Assembly: GCA_019279435.1 (NCBI GenBank)
Contig: JAAALK010000286.1
Location: forward strand, 20,665,931 to 20,729,930
DNA from: Zizania palustris
Lineage: Eukaryota > Streptophyta > Magnoliopsida > Poales > Poaceae
Direction: 5' to 3'
Length of the DNA: 64,000 bases
The notes under the pieces are model-generated. The model saw only the letters and a program-made list of their open reading frames with translations. It was not told where the DNA came from and ran no database searches. Positions 42,366 to 54,680 of the stretch are shown in pieces. How positions within the stretch are numbered: the stretch's first letter is position 1; every line of letters begins with the position of its first letter. Made by a program: the position numbers and the translations under genes.

Positions 42366-44385
42366 TGAGAAACCAAGGGTTGGTTTCAGAGTCTGTGATG
42401 AGTGATTGACAGATTTTATCCTCTAATTCAAAGGGGTACCTCCGAAAGGGTTCGGAGGTTGTTTCACCGAAGGGTTCGGTGGGTTCTGTTTACTGCAGCT
42501 GTTGCAGCAGAGTGTGCCTGTCGGAGGGGTTCGACAGTACACGATGAGTCAGTTGTATCAGAGTGTTCGGTACTTTGGGCAGTACACCGGAGTGTGTATC
42601 GGAGGTTGGTTACCCGGAGAGGTCTCCGAGGTACTGGATTCACTTGTCTGTTTGTCTGTGGTGCGCAGAAGACTTCGGAGGCGATGGACGGTTCACAGCA
42701 AGTGAACCTGGGTCAAGCGGGAGGCTTGATGCCAGGCGAGCGGGGAGCTCGGTCACCAAGGCTATGAGGGGTTGAGGTCGGTCCTCGGATCAAGGTGCAC
42801 TAGGTGAAAGCAAAAAGTGCGGAGCGTGGCTCCGACTGAAGGTACCCCGAGATGAAGTCCTCGGAGGTGAGGCACTTCGAAGGGTATTCCGAAAGGAGTG
42901 ACTTCAGAGTATGTTGGACAAACTCTTCAACAATGAGGCAAGGTGTTCGAAGTGTGCTCCGAATGGAGGCACTCGAAAGTTTACCCAATGAAGGTCTCTG
43001 AAGTCGAGGTGCATCGAAGGCATGGTCCAGGTAAGGTTCATCGAGGAGTGTGCTCGGGGAGAGACACTGCGACGAAGTGATCATGGAATGCTTCATGCGG
43101 AGGCCTTGGACGAGGGAGGGACTTCGAAGGGTGGTACTCCGAAGGTGGGGCTTCGGAGGGTGGCTGACTTGTGGTACTTCTACTATGCATGGCTTCGGTA
43201 CACGGACTAACGGAGTTCGAGCCGAGAGTAGCTGCGAAGCCGTGGTGGTCCACTCTGGAGGTGATGGCTCGAAGGTTCAAGGGCTTTGATGGCTTCGGCT
43301 TAAAACCGTCACTGTATCAAAGGCTGACTTTGGTGAAGCGAAGGCCGTCAGGCTCAAGGCTTCTCGCTGAAGCTACCACACCCCTCGCGTGCGAAGGGGG
43401 GCTTCAGAAGACTCCAAAACTACAAAGGCTGACCGTGTCTGCTCAGCAAAAGTTGATGCTGTCTCCTCTGCGAAGCTGACAAAAGAAGCCTCCAGATAAA
43501 GTGGACTACCAACTATACCCCCTGTTCCGATGAGACAAAATCAGTGTAAACCCTAGGGGTAAAGTAGTCTATTCACAGGGCTGAATAGTGCCTATAAATA
43601 GTGGAGACTAGCTAGGCAACAGTAACACTTTTGAGCAGCCATTGTAGAACTCTTGTGCTAACCGCCACACCCTTTGTATTCAGTCTATGAGTTCATTTTG
43701 TGTTCCCTGTTCAAGCAATGAAACTTTGATTCTGCTTTCATTTACTGTTTGAACTTGTATGCCTACTTTGCACTGCATGTCTTGATCGCTTTGTGCTTCA
43801 CTTCTTTCTGTGTTGAGTTTATTGTGCTGGAGTGTTTTCGGAGAAGTGTGCGAGTGATCTGTGATTGTGAAGTGTGTTTTTCTCAGTGTATGTTCGCTCT
43901 GTGTAACCTGAGGATAGTCATCTCTGATTACTAATGAAGCACTGTTCTGGGCTTAACTCGAAGCCAGTTTTCTTCCCTATCGGAGTCCTCAGCGCAGTGT
44001 GTTCAGTGTGCATTCTGACCTCCGAAATACGAAGCCTAATACTAGTTGCTAGTGCAGAGTATCTGGTCGAAGTCCTCAGAGAAAAGTCATCTCTTGCGAA
44101 GGGTGAAGTGTAAAGTCTGCTCGAAGGCACCCAGTGTGTAGAGCCTGCACTGACTTAGCAGAGTTGAGTTTTTGGTGGTGTGGGTGGAGCGAAGTCTTCT
44201 TGACTTAGAACTTTTGCTCTTTGTGAAGCCTGGTTTCGGAGCAGTGAAATACCTCCGAACTAGAACTTCGAAGGGTGTGTTCGAAGCCTATTCCGTAGAA
44301 GACAACTAAAACATAAGACTATTTTTAGCCTGAAATTTTAAAAGCTCCCATTCACCCCCCTCTCGTCGCCATTTTCGGTCCAACA
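42366..44385 (+). mobile_element. Element A 3' LTR (intact copy)
   Basis: TGAGAAACCAAGGG...CGGTCCAACA, 2020 bases. U3 is rich in CTTCGGAG-type motifs, with TATAAATA at 43593-43600. Followed by ATAAG (44386-44390). Confidence 0.92.
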
Positions 44386-44390
44386 ATAAG
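44386..44390 (+). repeat. Target-site duplication of element A, right copy
   Basis: ATAAG, identical to 3217-3221. Confidence 0.9.
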
Positions 44391-45089
44391 CATTGTCCAG
44401 AACAAGATGCTTCAACAAACTTGTTATCCTTTTAAATTTCAGGCTTTTTCTTTTCCTTTTTCATTTTTGCCAGGGGTTATTTGCATGTCAACCTTATGCT
44501 AACCGACGAAGTCAAGCCTAGGCCTGAACTAGACCATCGGAAGCTTAAGACATTGGTCTTGGCATACATTACACTGTCCTAGTTCTTACCAAAGTGCTAT
44601 GGTAAGCAGTCCAGAACAATGCAATACGACAAAGCAAACCCACCTGGATTTTTCAAATAAGCATAAGAAATCATGAATTTTTCATTTTTCTGAATTTTTA
44701 TCATTTTTATAGCATATTTTTCATGTTTAAAGCATATAGATGGCCAAGTTGCATATCTGCATCTAAGGATCTAGCTACCAGGCATGTAAAAGATAACTAA
44801 AGCATTCAGCCAACACATGCTAGTTACTAGAAGCAATGGTGGTCATTTTTCAATTTTAAAGCACAAAATCCATGCAAATGACAGATATCAGACATATCAT
44901 GTGAACTGAAGCAAAGCATGATCATCGATAGTTAATCAAAAAGCATGTACCAGATAGAATAAGTAAAGTAGATCAATCATATAACAGAAGCAAGCTAAAA
45001 GTGTGATATATGAATATGCATGATATGAACTTCACACGAAAAGACTCAAGAAAAGAATAAAGAAGAAAGAAAAACTGACTCAAAATATC
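44391..45089 (-). other. Element C 3' untranslated region, inner part
   Basis: AT-rich sequence between C's RNase H stop and the point of A's insertion. No gene, no strong motif. Together with 2520-3221 it makes a ~1.4-kb 3' region. Confidence 0.6.
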
Positions 45090-47527
45090 CTAAAAAAGAT
45101 ACACAACTCCCAAATACCCTCGCAAACGCTTAAAAGTAGACTGATCTAGGGGTTTGGTAAAAATGTCAGCCAACCGCTGAAGGGTATCAACATGGACAAG
45201 ATCAATGACCCCTTTCTCATATTGATCCCTTAGAATGTGAAAGCGCACATCAATATGTTTGGTTTTTGAATGGAGACATGGGTTTTTACCCACACTAATT
45301 GCGCTGGTGCTATCACAAAACAAAGGAACTCTGGTAGGGAAGAACAACACAAAATCACGCAAAGTAGAAATCATCCAAACCAACTGTGAGCAGCAACTAG
45401 CAATAGCTACATACTCAGCCTTAGTAGTAGAAAGCGCAACTCCAGATTGTTTTCGAGAAGACCAAGATACAAGTGAAGAACCAAGAAACTGGCAAGTACC
45501 GGAAGTCGACTTGCGATCCAGCCGACACCCACCGAAATCAGCGTCGGAAAAGCCAGATAAATCAAGAGACGACGACGCAGAATAGTAAAGACCTAGATCA
45601 GGAGTATAAGTAAGGTACCCGAAAATACGTTTGACAGCCTGCCAGTGAGATGCGCGTGGTGAAGACTGAAAACGCGTGCACAAACCCACATCGAACTGAA
45701 TGTTCGGTCTCGTCGCAGTCAAGTATAGCAGCGATCCGATCATCCCTCGATACTCTCTCTCGTTGACCTTGATGATGTTCTCGTCCTTGTCTAGGCCTCC
45801 AGATGTACCCATTGGGGTCATTTGAGGATTTAGCTCTCGACCAAAGTCAAACTTTTTCAGCATGTACTGTGTGTACTTGCCCTAGTGGATGAAGATGTTA
45901 TCCTTGGTCTGCTTGATCTGGAGCCCTAAGAAGTACTTGAGCTCACCCATGAGACTCATCTAAAACTCGCTGTGCATCTGCTCAAAAAACTTGGAAACAA
46001 GCTCATTAGTAGAACCACCAAAAATAATATCGTCCACGTAAATCTGAGCAACCAATAAGTCTGAGCCAACTCTGAGCAAGAAAAGAGTTTTGTCCACAGA
46101 ACCCATCACAAAACCGTTCCGCAACAAAAACTTCTTTAGGCGATCATACCAAGCCTTGGGGGCTTGCTTCAGACCGTATAAAGCTTTTTGCAGCTTGAAT
46201 ACATGTCGAGGAAACTTAGAAAGACACTCTTGACATCCATTTGAAAAAGCTTAAAACCTTTAGAAGCAGCAAAAGCCAAAAGAATACGAATGGACTCAAG
46301 ACGGGCAACAGGGGCGAAGGTCTCCTTAAAATCAATACCTTCTTTCTAGCAAAAACCATGTGCAACTAGTCAAGCTTTGTTGCGCACCACAACCCCATCT
46401 TCACCTTGTTTGTTCTTAAACACCCACTTGGTGCCTATGGTGTTACATCCAAGTGGCAGCTCAACCAGTGTCCAAACCCGATTGCGAACAAAGTTTTCAA
46501 GCTCTTCTTGCATGGCGTTTATCCAATTTGAATTAGAAAGAGCATGAGAAACGTCTCTGGGCTCAAAAGTGGCAACAAACGCAGACTCAACAAACACATC
46601 AAGAGAACCAATAAAAGAACGCAAGGATCTCTCAGTAAGATCACCTATGATGAGCTCTGAGGGGTGATCACGCTGAACTGCTCTGGATCCTAGGTGATCT
46701 GAAGTCACCTCACCAGAGTCAGCAACTGGCACCTCTGGACTCGGCTGAGGGGACTCGATCGAAGTAGGAGTAATCAGAGGTCCGCCCTTATCCTTAGTCG
46801 AAGTCTTAGAAGGTGTGGGGTCTGCAGGCTGTGCAGAGGGCCCATCCTCATCAACAGCAGGAGTGTCATCATCTTCCTCAAAGATGGACTCTCCAAGCTC
46901 ATCATCTCCAGAATGCTCAAAACAAGGAGTCAGCGAAGGCATGGACTCATCAAAAGAAACCTCACAAGTCTCGACAAGCTGCTGAGAGTCGAGGTTCCAA
47001 ACACGAAAGCCTCGAGAATGCAAAGCATAACCAAGAAAGACTCCATCCCAGCAACGAGACTCAAACTTGTCCAAATTCCATCCCTTCTTGAGCACAAAGC
47101 ACTTGCATCCAAACGCTCGCAAGTGACTCACCTTGGGCTGTCTGCCAAACCGCAACTCATACGATGTCTTACCTAAGTAAGCCCTAAGAAAAATGCGGTT
47201 GGCCAGATAACAAGTTGTGTTCATGGCTTCAGCCCAAAAGCATCTAGGAGTCTTATGTTCATCGAGCATCGTCCTGGCCATCTCCACTAGCGTGCGGTTC
47301 TTTCGTTCCACAACACCATTCTGTGGGGGAGTGTAAGGGGCAGAAAACTGATGATCAAGACCCTGATCACTACAGAAGCTGACGATCTAGGAGTTCTTAA
47401 ACTCAGAGCCATTGTCCGAACGAATTGCTCGTATCCGACCATTATTCTCGTTCTTTAGTTTCAAAATCAGGTCATGAACAAACTGAAAAGCCTCATCCTT
47501 AGACTCCAGAAAGAAAACCCACGAGAA
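45090..47527 (-). pseudogene. pol: Element C pol: integrase core/C-terminus, RT, RNase H
   Basis: Minus strand. Integrase acidic site near 47405-47420 (SDNG), the VERKNRTLVEM region at 47310, and an acidic Pro/Ser-rich linker (46700-46870). RT includes WVFKNKQGEDG (46400) and YVDD at about 46030-46044, but is broken by stops near 46370 and 46350 and by frame changes in 45870-46240. RNase H (45863-45090) is one open frame of 257 codons with SDADFGGCRLDRKS, AEYVAIASCC, KHIDVRFH and LADIFTKPL. Copia order and sequence match element A, so C is also a Sirevirus, with different LTRs. Confidence 0.85.
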
Positions 47528-48830
47528 TCAAGAAAAATCAGCAACTATCACAAGCACGTGCCACTTCCCACCGACTAAGCGTACTCGAGCTGGTCCAACT
47601 GTATCCATGTGTAATAGCTCTCCCGGGTACGAAGTCATCACCTGATTCATAGGTGCGTGAGAAGCGGCAACCATTTTCCCATGACGACATGGATGGCAAA
47701 CTAGATCCTTCTCCATTTTAAGCTTGGGAAAACCTCGGATAATATCCATAGAGCTCAATCTGACTAGCAGATCAAAGCTCAAATGACCTAACCTCCTATG
47801 CCACTTCTAGAGCTCAGAGGAGGATCTAGCAATCAAATAGCGAGAAGGGCCAGAAGAACTAGAGAAATCAAGACGAAAACCTTACCGAAGGATAAGATCT
47901 GGCAAACCAAAGATCCTTTAGAATCAACAACAGAAGACATGCCCTTATTAAACCGAACCTCTAAACCATCCTCAAGAAGTTGTGAAACAGAAATTAAATT
48001 AAAATTCAAGTTTCGTACCAATGCAACATTCTTCAAAGAGAAATGAATAGAGATGCGAATCGACCCAATATCTTGTACCTTCCCTTGACCACTGTTCCCG
48101 AAAGTGATGTACTCTTTGGAGCTCGGGGGAGTGAGGCTGAAGAACCATCTACAGTGTCCCGTTATGTGGTGAGAACATCCTGAATCCATGATCCACATGT
48201 TCTCCAGTCCTCAATCCTGCAAGATCAATGGTCATGAGTGGGAGCAAATGGTCCGACACCAGGTTTAGCAAAAGAGCTAAACTAGTTTCGAGCCATCTGC
48301 TCATAAGTAGGAAAGCAAAAGGAATCATATGAGTCTGGACCAAAACGCGGCTCAAAGTGCGATCCTCGATTCTACCTAAAGCCTCGGCCATGAGGTCCAA
48401 AGCCGTATCTAGAATGACCTAGACCTCTGCCGGAGCGAAAACCACCCTTTGGAATACAGTCATGAAAGTCGTCTCCTCTACCACCACCTACACGACGTGG
48501 CCTAGCCTCTAGCCTCTCTCCACATCGAGGAACTCTTTGTCTACCACCCTGTTGGTAGAACTGCTCCTGCCCACCTCGAGCTCTCTCTGCTCTCTCAACC
48601 CGCTTCCTCCTGAAGCAAAACTCCTCAAGATGCTCGTCTCTCTAACAAAACTCATAGTGATAGGTAGGCTTCTTGGGATGTGGTTGAGGCTTGGGGTTCT
48701 TAGGCTTGGTGGTGTTGGGTGTAGATTCTTTGGTGTGAGAGGGTCCAGGTAAAGAGTCAAGAGAAGTGTGGAGATCCTTAGGCTTTGGAACCCAGATTTG
48801 CTTCTTGGGTGGAGCTTTAGGTTGTTCTTA
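47528..48830 (-). pseudogene. pol: Element C protease and pre-integrase domain
   Basis: The protease lies at 48198-47833: WIMDSGCSHHITGHC with catalytic DSG, then NFNLISVSQLLEDGLEV. The pre-integrase zinc region lies at 47782-47528 (KDLVCHPCRHGKMV...GELLHMDTVG). Upstream (48200-48830) is an Arg/Pro-rich linker with several stops. Frame breaks occur near 47830 and 48200. Confidence 0.8.
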
Positions 48831-50950
48831 GAACACTTCATCCTTGGGTTGACTCACCTGAAAAGACTCTGTGGAGTGAGTCTTGGTATATCTATGCTCT
48901 GGAGTCACCTTGCTCCACTCCACTGCACAACTAATGGCACTCTCAAAGTCAGCCTTAGTATAGGTGTAACCTACCCCAAACCCATCTTGCCTCTTGAACT
49001 GCTAGATCATCATGCCAAGCTGTGGCTCTCTGGCACTAATCCAACTCATGATCTGACGGAGGTAAAAGTTCTCGTTCTGAACATCAGCTAGCTCCTCTCT
49101 CAAGGAAGCTAGCACCTCCACCTGAGACAAGCAGATCTCACACTCTCTATCAACTTCGACAGACTTCTCAGCTTTTAGCTTGATCAACTCCAATCTCAGG
49201 GACAAGCAGTTCTCACAAATAGTCTGCTCCAGCTCAGCTCTCACTTCAGCTAACTCGCCCAACTGCTCATCACTGTTGGCTCTCAACTCAGCTATACTAG
49301 CTAAATGGGATGGGCAGTCTACACAGGACACGACGATAGTGACATGATCATCTTTCAGCTCCAACTGAGCACTTTCAAGCTCAGTGGCCATAGCGTCTCT
49401 CTCATCTACCCTCTTTATGTACCTGGACTTCAGAGTCGTCAGGTCACACAACAACACCTCACAGTTAGGGCACTCACTACTATCACCCAAGCAAGGGGAA
49501 GAAGACAGACTCTCAATCTTGCCATTTGCCATGGCAAGCTCACTCTCAAGCTCATCTATCCTATTTTTTGCCCCTCTAAGAAGTTTCTCCCGATACTTCA
49601 ACTCCTGATGGTTATCTTCTAGCAAATTAACAACTTCTTGTTCATAGGAAGATATCTTTTCATCATCATCATCGTTGGAGTTGTCGGAGGAGCCCTTTTC
49701 TTCCTTATCCCCAAGAGCCATTGAACAGAAGCTCTTGCGGGATCTTCGGCTGTGACGCGCGCGACTCTTCGGCTTGTCCCTGAAGGCCATGAAGCAGAGG
49801 CCCACCCGATCGTCCCTGTCCTTCCCCTTCTTGATCCCGATCTCTTCATCACTTGAACTTGAAGATGAGGAGGAAGATGAAGTCCTCTTGGAGTAGCTTT
49901 TCTCAGTCTCGACGAAGAAGGCCTTGTCTCAATTCTTGTTCTCACGCCTGTAGTCCTTCAGAGCCTTTCGAAAGAATATTGTCTTTTTCTTGCCCTTTGT
50001 GAAAGGGGAGTTGTCGTGCTTGTCGGAGTCGTAGGAGCTACCGTCGGTTCCCTTCTTGTAACTCTTCCACTTGGGGCAGTCGGCGATGAAATGACCTTGA
50101 TTACCACACTCAAAGCATCCGATTTTTGTGTCGTGTCTTTTAAGCATTCGTTTATCATAGACACAACACACCCTATTGTTAAACAAACACAAATCATCAT
50201 CTGCTAGCGAATCAAGCTGATCCTCGGAGATAGACATCAAAGAAAACGCAATACAACTAAAGAAGTAGGATCAGTAGAAAGTATTGCAAGGGCCAGGGTT
50301 TTTGAGCCAGAACCAGTGAGATTTGATCTCAATTGGATATCATCCTCTGAGGCTTTAAGCTTACTAAAAATCTCTGCGACAGTCAAGGTATCATAAGAAG
50401 CGCTCTCAACAATAGAAGAAACCTTGATCTCCCAAATCTTAGGGTCCAAGGTATGAAGAACCTTGAGCGCATGTTCATGATCTCAGACCAGCTGATCACG
50501 CTCGGCCTTATTGGCCCGAAGCTTGTTAATGATCGATTGAAAACGACCAAACAAAGCCTCAATAGTCTCACCCGGCTTCTGTGAGAAATTTTTATACTCA
50601 CGCCTGTAGGTCTAATAGAGCCTAGCCTCGACCTGAGCTGTCCCCTCATGGTGTGCCTGGAGGGTAGCCCAGATCTCTCGAGCAGTGTCAAGATGGCTAA
50701 CACTCTCAAACTCACTAGGACATAAAATAGAAAATAAGATGTTCACCGCTTTGCTATTGTTCTGATGCTAGGCGATTATATTAGCAGAAGTGCGCTCAGC
50801 AACAGGAAGTATAGTAAAAGTAGCGTGAGCACAAATATCCCAAATGTTCGAGCTCTGGCTCATAAGATAGGCTCACATGCGTGTCTTCCAATAAGTGTAG
50901 CCAAAAGCTTCAAGGGATGAGACCTTACCAGAGGAAGTCATGATCACTAC
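48831..50950 (-). pseudogene. gag: Element C gag with coiled coil
   Basis: The gag domain is at 50940-50240 (IWEIKVSSIVESASYDTLT matches A's VKISSIEESAGYDTLT). A CCHC knuckle, CFECGNQGHFIADC, lies at about 50118-50078. A Ser/Glu-rich acidic patch (49850-49700) is followed by a 267-codon frame (49805-49002) with extended heptads (LEDNHQELKYREKLLRGAK, repeated ELA/LRAE segments) and Cys-x2-Cys pairs. Stops and shifts occur near 50480, 50610, 50770 and 49928. Same Sirevirus plan as A. Confidence 0.8.
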
Positions 50951-50992
50951 CTGGGTTTAGAACTGGTTAAGGTATGGGAAAACCCTAACCTC

Positions 50993-51004
50993 GCTCTGAT
51001 ACCA
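50993..51004 (-). other. Primer-binding site of element C (tRNA-iMet)
   Basis: TGGTATCAGAGC on the minus strand, two bases inside the LTR that ends at 51007. Confidence 0.9.
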
Positions 51005-51006
51005 CT

Positions 51007-52795
51007 TGTAGAGCCAAAAGTAGCGACCAGAGGGGGTGAATGGGTGCCTAAAAAATTCTTACGAATCAAAGGCCTAATCTCAACACCCAACGCACCTCGA
51101 CAGACAGACATTAGTAGCAAAGCAGATCACATGTACTAAAGTTGTCTAGCCTAAAAATGACTGGTGTCATAATTAAAATGATATTAACTACGATATTAAA
51201 AATAAATTAAACTAAACAAAAATAACTGCAGTAAATAAAAAAATGTTCTCAATTGATTTAATAAATACTTGATGTGCACAGGAAAACACCTAGATATATC
51301 AATAAATATTTATATTGCAATATGAGAATAAAGTACTAATCAAGTGAATAAAACAAGGATTATCCAGAAATAAAACTGATATATTGCACGTAAATCTAGA
51401 ATGAAAAATATTATTGTGACTATTTTTTCCTTTTTATACGAATAGACTAAAAATACTTAAATAAATAATATGTGAGTACTAATAAGGTTTTAGCAGATAA
51501 AAATTAATTACTAAATTACTAACTAGATTCGCATGCTAATTAATCAACTTAACTAAAAAAATAGGAGATTAGATCAAAAATATTACTTGCGTTTAATGCT
51601 TCCGCACGATGCCTTGCTGCCGAATTCCTTCCTAATCACGTGACAGAGAAAAAAATTGAACAACATAAAAACAAATCACGTAACCGCACCTCGGTTTCTC
51701 CGCCCACAGTACAGTTGCCAAAAGCCTACTGCTGCGCCGTGGAAATTTCTCCCGCTCCTAGGCTTGTGTATGCGCGCTGCACCAGCTAGCCTGCACTGTA
51801 GGCTGCTGCAGCATGCATCTCGGCTGCCGCGTCAGGGAAGCAAGCGAAGGGAAAAAAATTACATCGTGGACTGCAACTCGTGGACTGCCGCAGCTTGAAT
51901 TTTAGCCCAACGTGTCGTGTGCATGCCTTCTCTACTGCTCCACGTGATTACCCCGAAAGTAGAGATGCAGCAGAAGACAGTGCAAGAACAAAATTAATCT
52001 CCAAATAGATATATTCAGGCACGCAAACCGAGATCAACAATGCTGATTGCTGTGCATGCTGCCGGTAGGGCTTTCCTAGCACCTGCGCCACGCTAGGCTG
52101 CCGTCACGCAACGCTGCTGAGCCTCGGCTGGAGCGAATCAATCCGGCAATGGTGGCTCAAAACAGATAAAGAAACGGTGGATGAAGAAAAATAGCGGTGA
52201 CGGAAAACATCTGGACTATAGGTTAGTTTCGAAAAAATAGTCAACCCTAACCCTAGGGGTTTGGGGCCTATTTATAGGCAGCCCACTAATAAAGGGAAAA
52301 GACTAATTTACCCCTAGGGTAAATTACACTAACTCTAAAAATAAAATTGGAAACTACTAAAATGCCCTTAGAATATTTAACTGACTCGAAACTGACGCTA
52401 AATATTAAAATCCTAAATAAAGGTAATCATCAGTTGTTAGTTTTGCGCCGAAACTGACAAAGCGTCCTCCGTCTTCACACCGGGTAACCAGATTGGGCCG
52501 ACCCGATTCCGTAGCTTCCTTAGCCCGGCAATCGCTCGCCGCCCGTGTACCTGAGTCAATCCCGATCAATAGACCAGTGGATCCTCTGCCGCTCTTAGCC
52601 GATGTACTCGGATTGGGCCAGCTCGACTCCACGGCTCCTCTGCCCGGCTGTCGCTCGCTGCCCGTGTACCTGAGTCACACACGCCCCAAACACGTCAGGT
52701 CTCATCTTCTCTTCATGTCTCCTCTTTGACTTCCGTTAACAATCACTCACCACATCTAGAGCCATAAGACCCATGCTCTTCAACATGGCTCCCCA
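51007..52795 (-). mobile_element. Element C right LTR = 5' LTR
   Basis: Plus-strand limits TGTAGAGCC...GGCTCCCCA, 1789 bases, next to the PBS. Covers the left copy (1028-2519) and supplies the first 311 bases missing there. TATA at 52269-52276 (minus). Confidence 0.9.
52269..52276 (-). promoter_or_regulatory. TATA box of element C 5' LTR
   Basis: TATAAATA on the minus strand in GCCTATAAATAGGCCCC, conserved with 1986-1993. Confidence 0.6.
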
Positions 52796-53062
52796 TAGGA
52801 GTCTATTAGGGGACCCTAGTAGTATATAAACCAGGGAAACCCAGGTAGAAAGGGAGTCTTCTTCTTGGGAGTTGTAATCACCGTTGAGTCCTGCCTCGTC
52901 TTCGCGTCGCCGCCAACGGCGCCGCCGCATCGTCGAGGGCCAAGGCCCCAGCTGGCTACTGCATTTTCATATAATCTAAGAAGTAAAGTTCCTACTCACC
53001 TGATTGTATCACAATCCAGTGACAACCTGATATCTAGAGACTCGGGTTCCGCTTCCGTCGCC
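52796..53062 (+). other. Element D LTR end and leader
   Basis: Contains TATATAAA (52823-52830) followed by a plausible leader. The LTR/internal junction is uncertain, perhaps at GATTGTATCA near 53010. I see no Met-type PBS. Confidence 0.5.
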
Positions 53063-53744
53063 ATGAGCACGCAATCCGATCTGAATTCTGTCAATCCGAT
53101 TGAGGACGTGCTGCAGGCCATCATGAGATGTCTGGACAATCTTGATGAGAAACTACAACCTCTGCAACCACTTCAGGAGAAAGTTGCAATGCTAGAAGAA
53201 ACGGTCTGCACCCATGATCAACAACAACAAGATCTACGTGCGGCCGTCGTTAGGCTGGAGACAGCGCAAAATACCACCGCAATAGGAAGGCAACTGGCTC
53301 CAGTAGCCCCCTGCCGATGACCGGACGATGACAATATTGATCACAGTAGCGCAGACTTCGTCCCAACAGCCCATAAGATGGAATTCCCAAAGTTTGACGA
53401 TACCAGCAATCCCCTACCGTGGCTTAATCGCTGCGAGCGCTATTTCCATGTCCGGCGAACACCAGAGCATCAATGCGTCTTGTTTACAGCCTTTTACCTC
53501 TTAGATGACACACAGCTCTGGTTTCATCACATGGAATTAAACGGAGGCCGGCCGACGTGGAGACAGATTGTGAAATTGATTTAACACCCATTTTGGTCCG
53601 CCGCTAACTGACAGCCCTTCTGGTGAACTGGCCATGCTACGACGCACTGGGTCCGTCGCTGAGTACAGTGCACGGTTCATGGCACTATCTTGCCATGAAC
53701 CGACGCTTACGGAGCCACAACAGATATAGATATAGATCATAGGG
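53063..53744 (+). pseudogene. gag: Element D gag
   Basis: ATG 53063 (MSTQSDLNS). The N-terminal ~85 residues have a heptad-like Q/L-rich stretch. After a frame break at about 53320 the gag domain follows (KMEFPKFDDTSNPLPWLNRCE at about 53377, LDDTQLWFHHME at 53505). A stop at 53582 and further shifts up to 53744 break the rest. Confidence 0.75.
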
Positions 53745-54680
53745 TTGGGCAATCCCTTACGGACCGATGTAGCACTTCAACAACCGGAATCTTTGGATGA
53801 CGCGGTAATCTTTGCATGGGCTTATGAGCAGCGTAACATGTCTAGGGAAAGTACGACCGCTTCAGCAAATCACCCCCCTGGGCGCACTTTCTTTCGGTCA
53901 GGAGCACCATTGACAACAGCATCAGGAGCTGCAACTACCACAACGCCATTAGCCCTAGCGTCGTCTACCAGTTCAGTGAATATCAGATCAGTGACTAATG
54001 CAGTCCGTTTGTCATCACAGGAAATTGCACAACGTCGCAAAGAGGGATTATGCTTTCATTGTGATGAGTTGTTCTCCCCCGACCACAAATCACAGTGCAA
54101 AAAATTGTTTGTTATTGAGGCAGTGTTCGAGGAACAGGAGGAGGCAGTTCCTGCGAAGGATGACAAGCCAACTATTTCGATACACGCCCTCACAGGAATC
54201 CAGCCAAAGCACAGACGCACTATGCAGCTTATAGTAGATATCAATGGCTTACAACTACTAGCACTATTAGATTCAGGCTTTACGCATAATTTCATAGACA
54301 CAGAAGCGACATTAATGGCAGGAATAAAGCTAGCAGAACAGGAGGGGCTGCGGGTAGCAGTGGCAAATGGTGAGCGCCTCACAAGCCCAGGTTGTTGCAA
54401 GGCCATGCACATCTCCATACAAGGGGAACACTTCCAGATTGATTGTTACGGCCTACCACTCGGCTCATACGACATGGTACTTGGGGTACAATGGCTGGAA
54501 TCTCTAGGACCATTCTTATGAGATTTTACTCAAAGAACAGTGGCGTTTGTCAAGGAGGGACGCTGGATGTCTTGGTCAGCACCAGGGGCTAAACCAGCAC
54601 TGATGGCCTCACTGTTTGCCATCACATGTGACATAATGGACGACCTCCTTACAGAATTTGAGTCCTTATTCTCATAACCA
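53745..54680 (+). pseudogene. Element D zinc knuckle and protease
   Basis: A 258-codon frame holds LCFHCDELFSPDHKSQC (54049-54100, atypical knuckle) and an aspartic protease with ALLDSGFTHNFID (about 54265-54300; DSG with Phe where Ser/Ala is usual) and YDMVLGVQWL (54470-54495). A stop at 54519-54521 falls at a position that is normally Trp. Weak continuation to about 54680. Confidence 0.75.

Larger units (their letters stand above)
3222..44385 (+). mobile_element. Element A: complete Sirevirus-type Ty1/copia element, expanded to 41 kb by nested insertions
   Basis: Bounded by two ~2.02-kb LTRs (3222-3533 plus 15779-17490, and 42366-44385), each TGAGAAACC...GGTCCAACA, with a perfect ATAAG target duplication. 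Order is LTR, initiator-Met PBS (17493-17504), gag, protease, integrase, reverse transcriptase, RNase H, several polypurine tracts, LTR. This is the copia order PR-INT-RT-RH. The gag start, two zinc knuckles, long coiled coil and multiple PPTs point to the Sirevirus (SIRE/Maximus, Opie/Ji-like) lineage. Without insertions it would be about 9.5 kb. It was broken by B in its 5' LTR and by B' plus G1/G2 in its integrase. Many stops show it is inactive. Confidence 0.9.
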